From Acidobacteriota bacterium (GTDB lineage: Bacteria; Acidobacteriota; Thermoanaerobaculia; Multivoradales; SZUA-115): 31,488 nt of DNA. Shown in pieces: positions 1 to 7,044 of this stretch. Both the position numbers and the translations under genes were made by a program. Each line of letters opens with the position of its first letter. The first letter of the stretch is position 1. The stretch lies in the NCBI GenBank assembly GCA_003231035.1, contig QIHU01000519.1:1-31488 (forward strand), read 5' to 3'. The notes beneath the pieces were generated by a model. It made no database searches and was not told where the DNA came from. It saw only the letters and a list, made by a program, of their open reading frames with translations.

Positions 1-176
1 CGCGGAAAACCAGTCCCCACAAAGCGCACCTCGATACCCGCGTTCGCGTCGGACCACACGGTGTAGCCGCCAAACACGGTGTAGCCGCCAAACACGGTGT
101 AGCCGCCAAGGTCGTTTGCATCCTTCATTTCGCCCCCATTATTCCTCCAAATGGTATTCCTCCAAATCGCCTTCAT
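1..176 (-). CDS. Partial hypothetical protein with short tandem repeats (gene continues past the left edge)
   Basis: An open minus-strand frame runs from an ATG at 176 off the left edge, giving about 58 residues with no stop. I do not recognise the family. The N-terminus reads MKAIWRNTIWRNNGGEMKD, followed by three copies of a GGYTV(F/W) hexapeptide and then WSDANAGIEVRFVGTGFPR. The hexapeptide repeat is encoded by an 18-bp tandem repeat and the IWRN repeat by a 15-bp one. Two starts are possible. One is ATG at 176, which has no clear ribosome binding site. The other is ATG at 128, which is preceded by two copies of a GGAGGAAT segment; in that case the 15-bp duplication is a duplicated ribosome binding region rather than coding. 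Removing the repeats leaves an ordinary-looking soluble N-terminus. It is divergent from ftsE. Coding status is likely but unproven because the gene is cut. Confidence 0.45.
   Translation of the reverse strand, partial: MKAIWRNTIWRNNGGEMKDANDLGGYTVFGGYTVFGGYTVWSDANAGIEVRFVGTGFP
57..109. repeat. 18-bp tandem repeat, about 2.9 copies
   Basis: The unit CACGGTGTAGCCGCCAAA is repeated at 57-74, 75-92 and 93-109, and the last copy ends in a different base. On the minus strand it encodes the hexapeptide GGYTVF in frame, so it expands the partial protein at the left edge without breaking it. Confidence 0.9.
141..167. repeat. 15-bp period direct repeat carrying a GGAGGAAT motif
   Basis: ATTCCTCCAAAT occurs at 141-152 and 156-167, a period of 15. 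On the minus strand each copy is ATTTGGAGGAAT, which contains a strong Shine-Dalgarno-like core. The repeat is either in frame within the partial minus-strand ORF or a duplicated ribosome binding site ahead of the ATG at 128. Confidence 0.8.
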
Positions 177-192
177 CCGTTACAGTCCACCT

Positions 193-217
193 ATCCTTGC
201 CCATGGAGGGCAAGGAT
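193..217. promoter_or_regulatory. Perfect 10-bp inverted repeat upstream of ftsE
   Basis: ATCCTTGCCC at 193-202 and GGGCAAGGAT at 208-217 flank a 5-nt loop. It sits between the divergent partial ORF and ftsE, ending 19 bp before the ATG at 237. No T-tract follows, so an operator or a leader hairpin is more plausible than a terminator. The function is unknown. Confidence 0.5.
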
Positions 218-236
218 CGACGACGAGCGCACATCG

Positions 237-987
237 ATGACCAGCACCGACATGATCCGCTTCTACAACGTCACCAAGCGCTATCCGGGCGGCCAGACGG
301 CGTTGGATGACGTCAGTTTTGGGGTGGAGCGTGGTGAGTTCGTCTTCTTGACCGGTTCCAGTGGCGCCGGCAAGACGACCCTGCTCAAGTACCCAAGGGC
401 AGATCCTGGTCAACGGCCGCAACGTCTCGTCGATTCCTCGCAAGAAAGTACCGTTCCTGCGCCGGTCTATCGGGGTTGTCTTCCAAGATTTCCGTTTGAT
501 CCACCGCAAGACGGTGTTCGAAAACGTGACCTTTGTACCGAAGGTGCTGGGCATCCATCTCAAGGATCGCCGCCGCATCGCCCATGCGGCCTTGCGCCGA
601 GTGGGTCTCGCCCACCGCATCAACGCCTTTCCGGCCGAGTTGTCCGGTGGCGAGCAACAGCGGGTGGCGATCGCCCGCGCCGTCATCAACCGACCGGAAC
701 TGTTGATTGCCGACGAGCCGACCGGTAACCTCGATCCAGAGTTGTCGCGAGAGATCCTGCGCCTCTTCCTCGACATCAACCGGCAAGGCACCACGATTCT
801 CCTCGCCACTCACGACAAGGAGATCATTCAGCGGCTCGGAGGCCGTCTACTGACCTTGGACGGTGGCAGGTTGGCTGCTGATCAAACCCTACCCCCTGGC
901 ACCCTGGCCAGCCACGAGGCTCGGCGGGCTCCCACTCTCGAAGATGGCCTCGGGGACGCACTCGGCTCCGAGGTGGATGCACCCTGA
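237..987 (+). pseudogene. ftsE: Cell-division ABC transporter ATP-binding protein FtsE, broken by a short deletion
   Basis: FtsE is the cytoplasmic ATPase that drives FtsX and so controls peptidoglycan hydrolases at division. Residues before the break match the family: MIRFYNVTKRYPGG and the Walker A region GSSGAGKTTLLK. After about position 390 the family sequence continues in a different frame with GQILVNGRNV, the Q-loop GVVFQDFRLI, signature LSGGEQQR, Walker B LLIADEPTGNLD and H-loop ATHDKE, to the TGA at 985-987. Only 7 nt separate the codon for Lys of LLK from Gly of GQI, where about 30 nt are normal, so roughly 23 nt are missing. As written the product would run out of frame after Walker A. 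The start may be ATG 237 or ATG 252, and the latter fits the family better. The TGA overlaps the ftsX ATG by one base. A sequencing or assembly error is a real alternative to a true pseudogene because the rest is well conserved. Confidence 0.9.
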
Positions 988-1904
988 TGACCCTCGCGCG
1001 CGCCCTCCTTTACTTTGCCACTGAGGCCTGCCTCAATCTCGTGCGCAGTTGGAAGGTCAACCTGCTCGCGGTGCTCACCATCAGTGTCTCTCTGTTCGTG
1101 GGCGGACTCTTCCAACTGGTCAGCGGCAACCTCGCTGCCCAGTTGGAGCAGTGGCGCAAAGAGACGAAGGTGATCGTCTATCTTCAGCCCGCCACCGAAC
1201 CCACTCACATCGAGGTGCTGAGCGAGGATCTGCGGGTTCGTTCGCAAGGGTGGATCACCTCTCTGGAAGTCATCGACCCCGAGACCGCTCAAGAGCGGTT
1301 TCGAGAACTCTTCCCAAGCCTCTCGCCCTTGCTCGAAGGCTGGGACGAAGAACCCCTTCCAGCCTCGATCGAGATTGGCTTCGACGCTCAGCGGATCGAC
1401 GCTCAACTCTTCGAAGAATGGCTCGCCGAAACTCGCCAGAGGCCCGAGGTCTCGATGGTCGATGACGATCGTGATTGGCTCGCCCAGCTAGGTACCGCTG
1501 TCTTGGTCGTTCGCGGCGTCGGCTTGGCCTTGGCTCTGGTGTTGCTGGCCGCCGCGATCTTTACCATCGCGAGCGTGGTGCGTCTTACCGCCTACCTCTA
1601 CCAGGACGAGATCGACATCATGCGACTCGTGGGGTCGACCGAGTTCTTTATCCGCGGTCCGTTCTACGCCGAGGGCCTTTTGCAGGGGCTGTTGGGCGCA
1701 ATCTTGGCCGCCGCCGGTCTCTTCAGTGCTCACCGGCTCTTGGCGGCACGATTCGCCGAAACCTCGACTTGGGCCCAGCTGTTGACTCAGAGGTTCCTTC
1801 CCCCAAGCCAGGTCGTGATCCTCATCTCCATCGGAGCCGCGGCGGGCTTCTTCGGCGCCATCGTCTCGTTGCGTAGAGAGAAGCTGGGCGCCACCGAGCC
1901 CTAG
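987..1904 (+). CDS. ftsX: Cell-division protein FtsX
   Basis: FtsX is the inner-membrane partner of FtsE and transmits ATPase-driven changes to periplasmic peptidoglycan hydrolase activators. The 305-residue protein has the usual plan: a cytoplasmic N-terminus, a first membrane segment around residues 22-45 (NLLAVLTISVSLFVGGLF), a periplasmic domain from about 50 to 165, and three further membrane segments near 172-195, 225-245 and 275-295. The cytoplasmic loop between the second and third segments carries the family-typical YLYQDEIDIMRLVGST. The start overlaps the ftsE stop (TGATG), which implies translational coupling. No M23 peptidase or carboxy-terminal protease follows, unlike many ftsEX loci; the next gene is convergent. 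Confidence 0.95.
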   Translation: MTLARALLYFATEACLNLVRSWKVNLLAVLTISVSLFVGGLFQLVSGNLAAQLEQWRKETKVIVYLQPATEPTHIEVLSEDLRVRSQGWITSLEVIDPETAQERFRELFPSLSPLLEGWDEEPLPASIEIGFDAQRIDAQLFEEWLAETRQRPEVSMVDDDRDWLAQLGTAVLVVRGVGLALALVLLAAAIFTIASVVRLTAYLYQDEIDIMRLVGSTEFFIRGPFYAEGLLQGLLGAILAAAGLFSAHRLLAARFAETSTWAQLLTQRFLPPSQVVILISIGAAAGFFGAIVSLRREKLGATEP

Positions 1905-1924
1905 CCCTTCCTTCTCACCGATTT

Positions 1925-1936
1925 CGTAGCGCTACG
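1925..1936. other. 12-bp perfect palindrome between convergent genes
   Basis: CGTAGCGCTACG lies in the 55-bp gap between the ends of ftsX and the minus-strand barrel gene. CACCG and CGGTG lie close to either side, so a weak bidirectional terminator is possible, but there is no T-tract. Confidence 0.3.
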
Positions 1937-1959
1937 GTGGACGCAAGACGGAACCGGGT

Positions 1960-3264
1960 TCAGTGGAAGGATTTGAGAGAGACCCGAAACTCTAGGTCCG
2001 CGTCGCTCTCCAGTTCCCGCGCCAACAGGGCCGAGAGGAAGAGGGTGTAGCCCTTGACTTTGAAAGAGGACTGAAAGCCGAACCCCGCGTCGGCCACGTA
2101 GCTACCGAGATCTGAATAGACTTCTCGGTCAAAGCCAGCCGTTCCGTAACCCCCGTAGAGAACCCAATACCACGTTTGCCACTGGGCACCGAGGCGCTCT
2201 CGTTCCTGATTGACGAACCAAGGCAGGAGGAGTTCCCAAGTGGTGTGAAGTTCTTCGGTACCTCGCACCCGACGGTCCAAGCCCTTCAAGTTGTCCCTCC
2301 CGTCGAGGCGAAAGAACTCACTGCGGGGGATCAGCAGACCATCGCGGGGATCCTGCGAGCTGGGCGCCGGGTTGATCGCCTTGCGGACGAAGGTACCGGC
2401 GTGAAGGCGGCCAAAGAGGAAGCTGGATCCAGGTAGCTCGAAGCGCTTCAAGGTTTCCCCTTCAAAGCGTAGGTAGTCGAATTCGCCACCGAGAAAGTCA
2501 AATCCCCAAGTGACCGCTCCGGTGAAGCCCCAGTCTCCAGGACCAATGTGGCGATAGGGAGTGAATAGCCGACGAATTTCTCCACGATCTTCGCCCACGA
2601 TCGCGTTGGAGCGGTCGTCGTCTGGAGTGCCCAACTGAAACCCGGTGCGGACGAAGGTGTTGACGTTGCTCACCCGGCCGTTGGTCTGTGACGACTCCCG
2701 GTTGGTGGTGATGTTGTCCACCTCGAAGAGAAGGAAGGTGCGATGGTGGTAGCTGTGGGGCCACTGAATCAAGAAGAGGCCACCGCGCACCCGCTCGAAC
2801 TCGTCTGAGTTCTGAAAATCGCGGAACTCCAGGGTGTCGAAAACCGCGAAGCGGTAGGTCCGCTTGTAGGCGTAGTAGCGGTAGCGCAGGAAGGCGCGAA
2901 TGTCGCCGTCGACGAAGTTGTAGTTGACCTGGCCTTCGAAGGAGACCCGGTCGATCAGCCGGTGGAGACGCAGCTCGAACTCTCCCTCCGGTATGAACAG
3001 GTCGAGATCAGGAACGATGAACCCTTGCTTCTCCGCGGAGTCATCGTGGGCGATCATCGCCTCAGTTCGACCTTCTTCCGGCGGTGCGGAAGCCGGTTCA
3101 TCCGACTGGGACTCGGCGGATCCCTCGGCGGTTTGCTCCGCGGCACTTTCGGCCTCTTCGACCACGGGAAGAACCTGAGCGCTGACCGGCATGCAGAGCC
3201 ACGCCATCCCAACCCAGAGAAGGAAGGGTAGGCACCTAGAGATGGAAATCAATCGGGGGCTCAT
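1960..3264 (-). CDS. Secreted protein with a predicted Omp85/BamA-like C-terminal beta-barrel
   Basis: The protein is about 434 residues. A signal peptide spans roughly residues 1-30 (LPFLLWVGMAWLCMPVSAQ), followed by an acidic Glu/Ser/Ala-rich stretch to about 90. The rest is rich in aromatic and alternating residues typical of outer-membrane strands. Near residues 320-350 the segment FRLDGRDNLKGLDRRVRG and the following ELLLPWF resemble the L2/L6-type region of BamA and surface-antigen barrels, and the chain ends close to a terminal Phe. I infer an outer-membrane barrel but cannot name the family. The ATG at 3264 lies in the loop of a strong hairpin, preceded by TTG at 3267. It is the last gene of a colinear run starting with exbB and follows the TPR gene by about 50 bp. 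Confidence 0.65.
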   Translation of the reverse strand: MSPRLISISRCLPFLLWVGMAWLCMPVSAQVLPVVEEAESAAEQTAEGSAESQSDEPASAPPEEGRTEAMIAHDDSAEKQGFIVPDLDLFIPEGEFELRLHRLIDRVSFEGQVNYNFVDGDIRAFLRYRYYAYKRTYRFAVFDTLEFRDFQNSDEFERVRGGLFLIQWPHSYHHRTFLLFEVDNITTNRESSQTNGRVSNVNTFVRTGFQLGTPDDDRSNAIVGEDRGEIRRLFTPYRHIGPGDWGFTGAVTWGFDFLGGEFDYLRFEGETLKRFELPGSSFLFGRLHAGTFVRKAINPAPSSQDPRDGLLIPRSEFFRLDGRDNLKGLDRRVRGTEELHTTWELLLPWFVNQERERLGAQWQTWYWVLYGGYGTAGFDREVYSDLGSYVADAGFGFQSSFKVKGYTLFLSALLARELESDADLEFRVSLKSFH

Positions 3265-3278
3265 CAAGAGCCCCCGAT
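3252..3278 (-). promoter_or_regulatory. 11-bp perfect hairpin covering the start codon of the barrel gene
   Basis: ATCGGGGGCTC at 3252-3262 and GAGCCCCCGAT at 3268-3278 enclose a 5-nt loop. On the minus strand the hairpin begins 36 nt after the TPR gene stop and contains the GGGGG that could serve as ribosome binding site and the TTG/ATG start region of the barrel gene. It could be a weak terminator (no T-run, only TGATTTCC) or a translational attenuator that makes barrel expression lower than that of the genes upstream. Confidence 0.6.
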
Positions 3279-3314
3279 ATTACCGCTCATTGTGCCGACT
3301 TGCCCAATCGTCTC

Positions 3315-4478
3315 TCAACGCGGCGGACGGCCACCGGGTAGCTCGGCAAGCTCTTTCTCGAGTTTCTTGCGCTCGGCTTCCATTTTCTGGATCTCGTCGT
3401 TCTCCGCCTCAATGGCCTGGTTGTCGGAGGCAGTCTTTTGGTTTTTCTCAACCCGGGCCACCGCCTCGCTCTTGCCTGCTTTACGGTAGGCCTCGATCGA
3501 AGCAGAGTAGTTCTTCAGCTTCTCATTGGCAAAGCCGAGCTGGTTCCAGACGCTGCGCTGATCCTTGGAGGTGCTGGACAACTTCAAGGCCTGGTTGAGG
3601 TAAGGGATCGCCACGTTGTACTTCTTTAGCGAAGTCAAGGCCTGGCCGAGGTAATACTGACTCAGCCAGTCAGAACTGTTTTTCGACACCGCTTGGCGGA
3701 AACTACTCTCCGCTCCCGCGTAGTCCCGCACACCGAGTTGCACTTCCCCAAGGGTCAGCGAATTCTCGTAGTTCGGCGCGGCCGATGCGAGTTGCTTCGC
3801 AAGGGGCACGGCTTGTTGGTAGGCACTACGCTTCTGCGCACCTCGCGACTCGCCAGCACGTCGAGTCAGTGCCTTGATCAAAGCCTTCTTCTTGCGGGTG
3901 TCGCTGGGCGCCAAAGTAACGGCCTTCGTCAACGCCGCCACCGCGTTCGAGGTCTCGTTGGCATTAAAGCACGCCACACCATAGCTGTACTGGGCATTGG
4001 CATCCTTAGGCTGGCTAGCGGCCAGCTTCTTCAAAGAGGCGAGGAGCTGACCGCTCTGGCCGCTCTTTTCGTAAGCCTTCGCCAACGCCTGCTCCAGTTT
4101 GGTGCGCTGCGATGCCGGTAGCTTGCTCGCGTCAATCTTGCTCAACAAGTTGGCGGAATCTGAGTAGCGCTTGCTATCCAGGTACGCGCTGCCCAGCGCC
4201 ATCTGGTACTGGACCTTGTTGGGACTCAAGTCATACGCCTTGCGCAGGTGGGCCAAGGCTTCATCCTGGCGATTCAGCTTCGACAAGGCCCGGCCGAGCA
4301 TGAAATGGCCTCCATCCCACTCGGGCTGATCTTGGACCAAAGCCTGGAATTCTTTTGCCGCCTGCGTGTAGTTCTTACTCTTGAAAGCTGCGATGCCTTC
4401 GTCCCAGCCAGCTTGGACTGGCGATACCGCGGCAACCACGAGAGCTAAGACGATCGCAATGGTGATTCGCTTATTCAT
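3315..4478 (-). CDS. Secreted tetratricopeptide repeat protein with C-terminal coiled coil
   Basis: The ATG at 4478 is chosen because AAAGGAGACC precedes it and it opens directly into a signal peptide (MNKRITIAIVLALVVAAVSPVQA), giving 387 residues. Many TPR units follow, for example NYTQAAKEFQALVQDQPEWDGGHFMLGRAL, DEALAHLRKAYDLSPN and YNVAIPYLNQALKLSS. The last 60 or so residues are charged and helical (ENDEIQKMEAERKKLEKELAEL), a likely coiled coil, ending in a Pro/Arg tail. TPR proteins act as scaffolds, so a periplasmic adaptor between the TonB complex and the outer-membrane barrel is plausible, but this is inference from position. It lies 126 bp after the DUF4388 gene. Confidence 0.8.
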   Translation of the reverse strand: MNKRITIAIVLALVVAAVSPVQAGWDEGIAAFKSKNYTQAAKEFQALVQDQPEWDGGHFMLGRALSKLNRQDEALAHLRKAYDLSPNKVQYQMALGSAYLDSKRYSDSANLLSKIDASKLPASQRTKLEQALAKAYEKSGQSGQLLASLKKLAASQPKDANAQYSYGVACFNANETSNAVAALTKAVTLAPSDTRKKKALIKALTRRAGESRGAQKRSAYQQAVPLAKQLASAAPNYENSLTLGEVQLGVRDYAGAESSFRQAVSKNSSDWLSQYYLGQALTSLKKYNVAIPYLNQALKLSSTSKDQRSVWNQLGFANEKLKNYSASIEAYRKAGKSEAVARVEKNQKTASDNQAIEAENDEIQKMEAERKKLEKELAELPGGRPPR

Positions 4479-4604
4479 AATGAGGTCTCCTTTCTGAACT
4501 CGGGAGGCCACGAGGGTTGACGACGGGGTCAACGGCACCTGTGACTCACTTCAAAAACATACTGAATAGTAATAGCAATTTTCATGCCGTTGCTCCTCCA
4601 TGGC

Positions 4605-5423
4605 TCAAGACTGGACAAGATGGCCAACTTGTTGGAGGAAGATCTTGGACTGATTTGGCCCCATGGTCGCCGAGACGATTCTTTCGTGCGATCTGACCAG
4701 GTCGATGAGTGCGTCGGCGCGACGGCCTGCTTCCAGTTCAACACGACAGAGTTTCAGTGGTGCCTCTAGCTCTCGGGCTCGAGCCACGTTTCCGAGCTGG
4801 TGCCGCGCTTGCTGGTGTATCTTGTCCACCAGTTGGCTGAGTTGCTCTCTGGCCATTCCTTGTAACTTTTCCACCGGCAGCCTGATCTGGTTCTCCTTGA
4901 GGGAGAGAAGCCCCGAGGTGATCAGGCCGTACAGGTTCTTGCAGGCTTCAAATGGGCTCAAACCCAGGGCCAGAGCGATCTCTTCAATCGAACGCCGCTC
5001 ATCGACCTTGCTGATCAAACGCCACTCCGCGGGGGTCAACGATACCGAGGTCTTGGAAGCGCGTTCGGTGAACTCTGGAATCAGCCGGGTGGATCCGATC
5101 CGTTTGGCTAAGACTTGCCACTCATCGATCCGCCGTGCCGCCTCCATGAGAAGGTTGGTATTGGATCGCTTGATGGTTACGCTAGGCGGCGCCTCGCCTG
5201 GCTTGAAGACGAAGTCGCCCTGCGGCCAGATCGCCAGTTCATACACCGCCTCTTCACCTTCGAGAGTGCCCGCATGAGCATGGATGATCTGACCATCACG
5301 CAAATAGATCTCACCACTGGAGACTCCGTCCGTGAGGGTAAATACACCCGTCTTACCCGAGACGGATACCAGTTGAATGATGTCCGGCAGCGGTAGCTCT
5401 TTGAGCGACCCCTGAAACGCCAT
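4605..5423 (-). CDS. DUF4388 domain protein (PatA-like N-terminus)
   Basis: This 272-residue cytoplasmic protein starts MAFQGSLKELPLPDIIQLV. The DUF4388 signature (G-x-L-x(4)-L-P-DIIQL followed by KTGVFTL and GEIYLRDGQIIHA) covers roughly residues 1-100. Residues 125-178 (SLTPAEWRLISKVDERRSIEEIALALGL) look like a winged-helix module often found with DUF4388, followed by a helical C-terminus. DUF4388 proteins occur in two-component, kinase and motility contexts in myxobacteria, cyanobacteria and Acidobacteria, and no biochemical activity is firmly established. The gene lies 16 bp after tonB in the same direction, so it is probably co-transcribed. GAGG precedes the ATG. Confidence 0.85.
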   Translation of the reverse strand: MAFQGSLKELPLPDIIQLVSVSGKTGVFTLTDGVSSGEIYLRDGQIIHAHAGTLEGEEAVYELAIWPQGDFVFKPGEAPPSVTIKRSNTNLLMEAARRIDEWQVLAKRIGSTRLIPEFTERASKTSVSLTPAEWRLISKVDERRSIEEIALALGLSPFEACKNLYGLITSGLLSLKENQIRLPVEKLQGMAREQLSQLVDKIHQQARHQLGNVARARELEAPLKLCRVELEAGRRADALIDLVRSHERIVSATMGPNQSKIFLQQVGHLVQS

Positions 5424-5439
5424 AGACCTCGTTACGCCT

Positions 5440-6144
5440 TTACTGAAGCTGGAAGTTCACGGTCAAGTTGTAGTAAACCTCCACGGGTTTACCGTTCAGC
5501 GTCGCCGGTTTGAACCGCCATCGCTTAATCGCATCCACCGTGGCTTGATCCAATCCCATGGGAAGGCCCTTCAACACTTTGACGGCGGTCACGTTGCCAG
5601 TCTTATCGATAATCGCCTGCACGATCACCACGCCTTGGATCCGTGCCCGCCGGGCCAGCTCGGTGTAGCTCGGCTGGGGATCGTGCACTCGCACAGGCTT
5701 CTTGACATCGCCACCGACCATGATCGGGCCCTCGGGCTCGGCCGCGGGCGGCGGGCCGTCGGGGATCTCAAAATCGAAGTCGGTGTCGGGAATGTCCAGA
5801 TTTGGCTCCATTTCGTCCGGCGTGCGAATCGGCTCCGGCTCATCCGGGGTCGGATCGGGGATCGGCACCTTCTTCGCCTTCTTCTTGGGAATTTCCCGCT
5901 GTTGCTTCGGCGGTGGCGGCTTGAAACGGACCTGCTGCACCACGTAGACCTTCTGCTTCTTCTCCTCCGCCTGAATGGTCTCGCGCCATTCGGGAAACTT
6001 GACGAGAAAGAAGATCAGATGCAGGAGGACCGCGACACCAATGGCAATCCACAGATTGCGGCTGTCCTTGTCATCTTCCGCCCCATACGGCATTAAGTTC
6101 TCGAGGGGGGTCACTGTTTTCGCGGCCGATTTGTTGTTCGCCAT
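5440..6144 (-). CDS. tonB: TonB family energy-transducing protein
   Basis: TonB transmits proton-motive force from ExbB/ExbD to outer-membrane partners. The 234-residue protein has the canonical plan: a cytoplasmic N-terminus, one membrane anchor at about residues 31-49 (LWIAIGVAVLLHLIFFLVKF), a periplasmic Pro/Lys then Pro/Glu/Asp-rich spacer (PPPPKQQREIPKKKAKKVP), and a C-terminal TonB domain. The latter contains PSYTELARRARIQGVVIVQA, IDKTGNVTAVKVLKG, and the final AIKRWRFKPATLNGKPVEV. The spacer is acidic rather than purely Pro-Lys. It lies 3 bp after the second exbD. No TonB-dependent receptor lies within the window, so the outer-membrane client is unknown; the barrel protein downstream is a candidate. 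Confidence 0.93.
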   Translation of the reverse strand: MANNKSAAKTVTPLENLMPYGAEDDKDSRNLWIAIGVAVLLHLIFFLVKFPEWRETIQAEEKKQKVYVVQQVRFKPPPPKQQREIPKKKAKKVPIPDPTPDEPEPIRTPDEMEPNLDIPDTDFDFEIPDGPPPAAEPEGPIMVGGDVKKPVRVHDPQPSYTELARRARIQGVVIVQAIIDKTGNVTAVKVLKGLPMGLDQATVDAIKRWRFKPATLNGKPVEVYYNLTVNFQLQ

Positions 6145-6147
6145 AGC

Positions 6148-6585
6148 CTAGTACCAGAAGAGTTCGATCTCCCGCTGCGTGGGCAGCGAGATATTGATCT
6201 TGAGTCCAAGTTTCTCATCGCCCTGGCGCAGTTCGTCCAAAACTTCGAGCATGTAGCCGTAGGGTGATGCTGGATCGGGTTTGATGATGACTGGCTTCTT
6301 CGGATTGTTCACCAGCTTCGGTCTGAGGTACTCGACGATCTCCGTTGCCTTCATCGGTTTCTGGTCGACCAGCAGATCCCCACTGGATTGGATCTCGATT
6401 AGGACCGCGTCTTCCGGCTCGATGAGGTCCGATTTCGAGTCGTCTTCCGGCGGGAAGGCGAAATCGAGACCTCGCGTCGCCGCGAAAGTTGAGGTCACCA
6501 TGAAATAGACGATCAGCAGGAAGGCGATATCCGCCATCGAAGCTGTCGGGATCTCATCGGGGACCCGGCGTCTTTCGATTTTCAT
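6148..6585 (-). CDS. exbD: ExbD/TolR family biopolymer transport protein (second copy)
   Basis: This 145-residue single-pass protein has an N-terminal membrane segment at about residues 17-36. It carries the essential proton-path Asp in ASMADIAFLLIVYFMVTSTF. The periplasmic part (VLIEIQSSGDLLVDQKPM, KPVIIKPDPASPYGYMLEVLDELRQ) matches ExbD/TolR. GGAGG sits 7 nt before the ATG. It differs clearly from the other ExbD just upstream, so the two are probably non-identical subunits of one channel rather than a recent duplication. Confidence 0.93.
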   Translation of the reverse strand: MKIERRRVPDEIPTASMADIAFLLIVYFMVTSTFAATRGLDFAFPPEDDSKSDLIEPEDAVLIEIQSSGDLLVDQKPMKATEIVEYLRPKLVNNPKKPVIIKPDPASPYGYMLEVLDELRQGDEKLGLKINISLPTQREIELFWY

Positions 6586-6600
6586 CGTTGACTTCCTCCT

Positions 6601-7035
6601 CTATCCACCAGCACCGTCTACTGTCTTGGCCCTCGACAGCAGGAAGATGTTCTTCACTCTAGCTTGCTTGAGAGCGTCGATCACTTTGTCCACGGTGCGG
6701 TACGGTACGTTGGTGTCCGCTTTGATCACGAAGTCTCGGCTGGGGTCGGTGGCCACGACTTGCGCGGCAAAGGACAGCACGTCCTCGACTCCTGGAACCG
6801 AAACGCTCATCTCTTCACCGTTACTAACCCGGATCAACCCAGCTTCGGTCACCGAAATATAGGCCGACTGCGCTGGAATCTCGTAGCGCAGCCCGGTATT
6901 CGGCAACGTAACCTGCGTGCGATCCACCTCCGAGGTGAAGGTGACCATGAAGAAGACGATGAGCAGAAAGGCGATATCCGCCATTGAGGCGGTGGGAATC
7001 ACCGGCTCAGCATTGTGCTCAGCTCGTAGTTTCAT
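6601..7035 (-). CDS. exbD: ExbD/TolR family biopolymer transport protein (first copy)
   Basis: This 144-residue protein has an N-terminal membrane segment (TASMADIAFLLIVFFMVTF) containing the conserved Asp required for proton-driven function. The periplasmic domain (YISVTEAGLIRVSNGEEM, DFVIKADTNVPYRTVDKVID) is typical. It follows exbB by 9 bp and precedes the second exbD by 15 bp. Paired exbD genes behind one exbB are known in gliding and Tol-like systems of other bacteria, for example AglR/AglQ/AglS of Myxococcus; equivalence here is not shown. Confidence 0.93.
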   Translation of the reverse strand: MKLRAEHNAEPVIPTASMADIAFLLIVFFMVTFTSEVDRTQVTLPNTGLRYEIPAQSAYISVTEAGLIRVSNGEEMSVSVPGVEDVLSFAAQVVATDPSRDFVIKADTNVPYRTVDKVIDALKQARVKNIFLLSRAKTVDGAGG

Positions 7036-7044
7036 GGTGTCGTC

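Noticed and set aside
57..109. Possible CRISPR-like array
   Set aside because: The units are contiguous 18-bp tandem copies without spacers and encode an in-frame hexapeptide; no cas genes are present.
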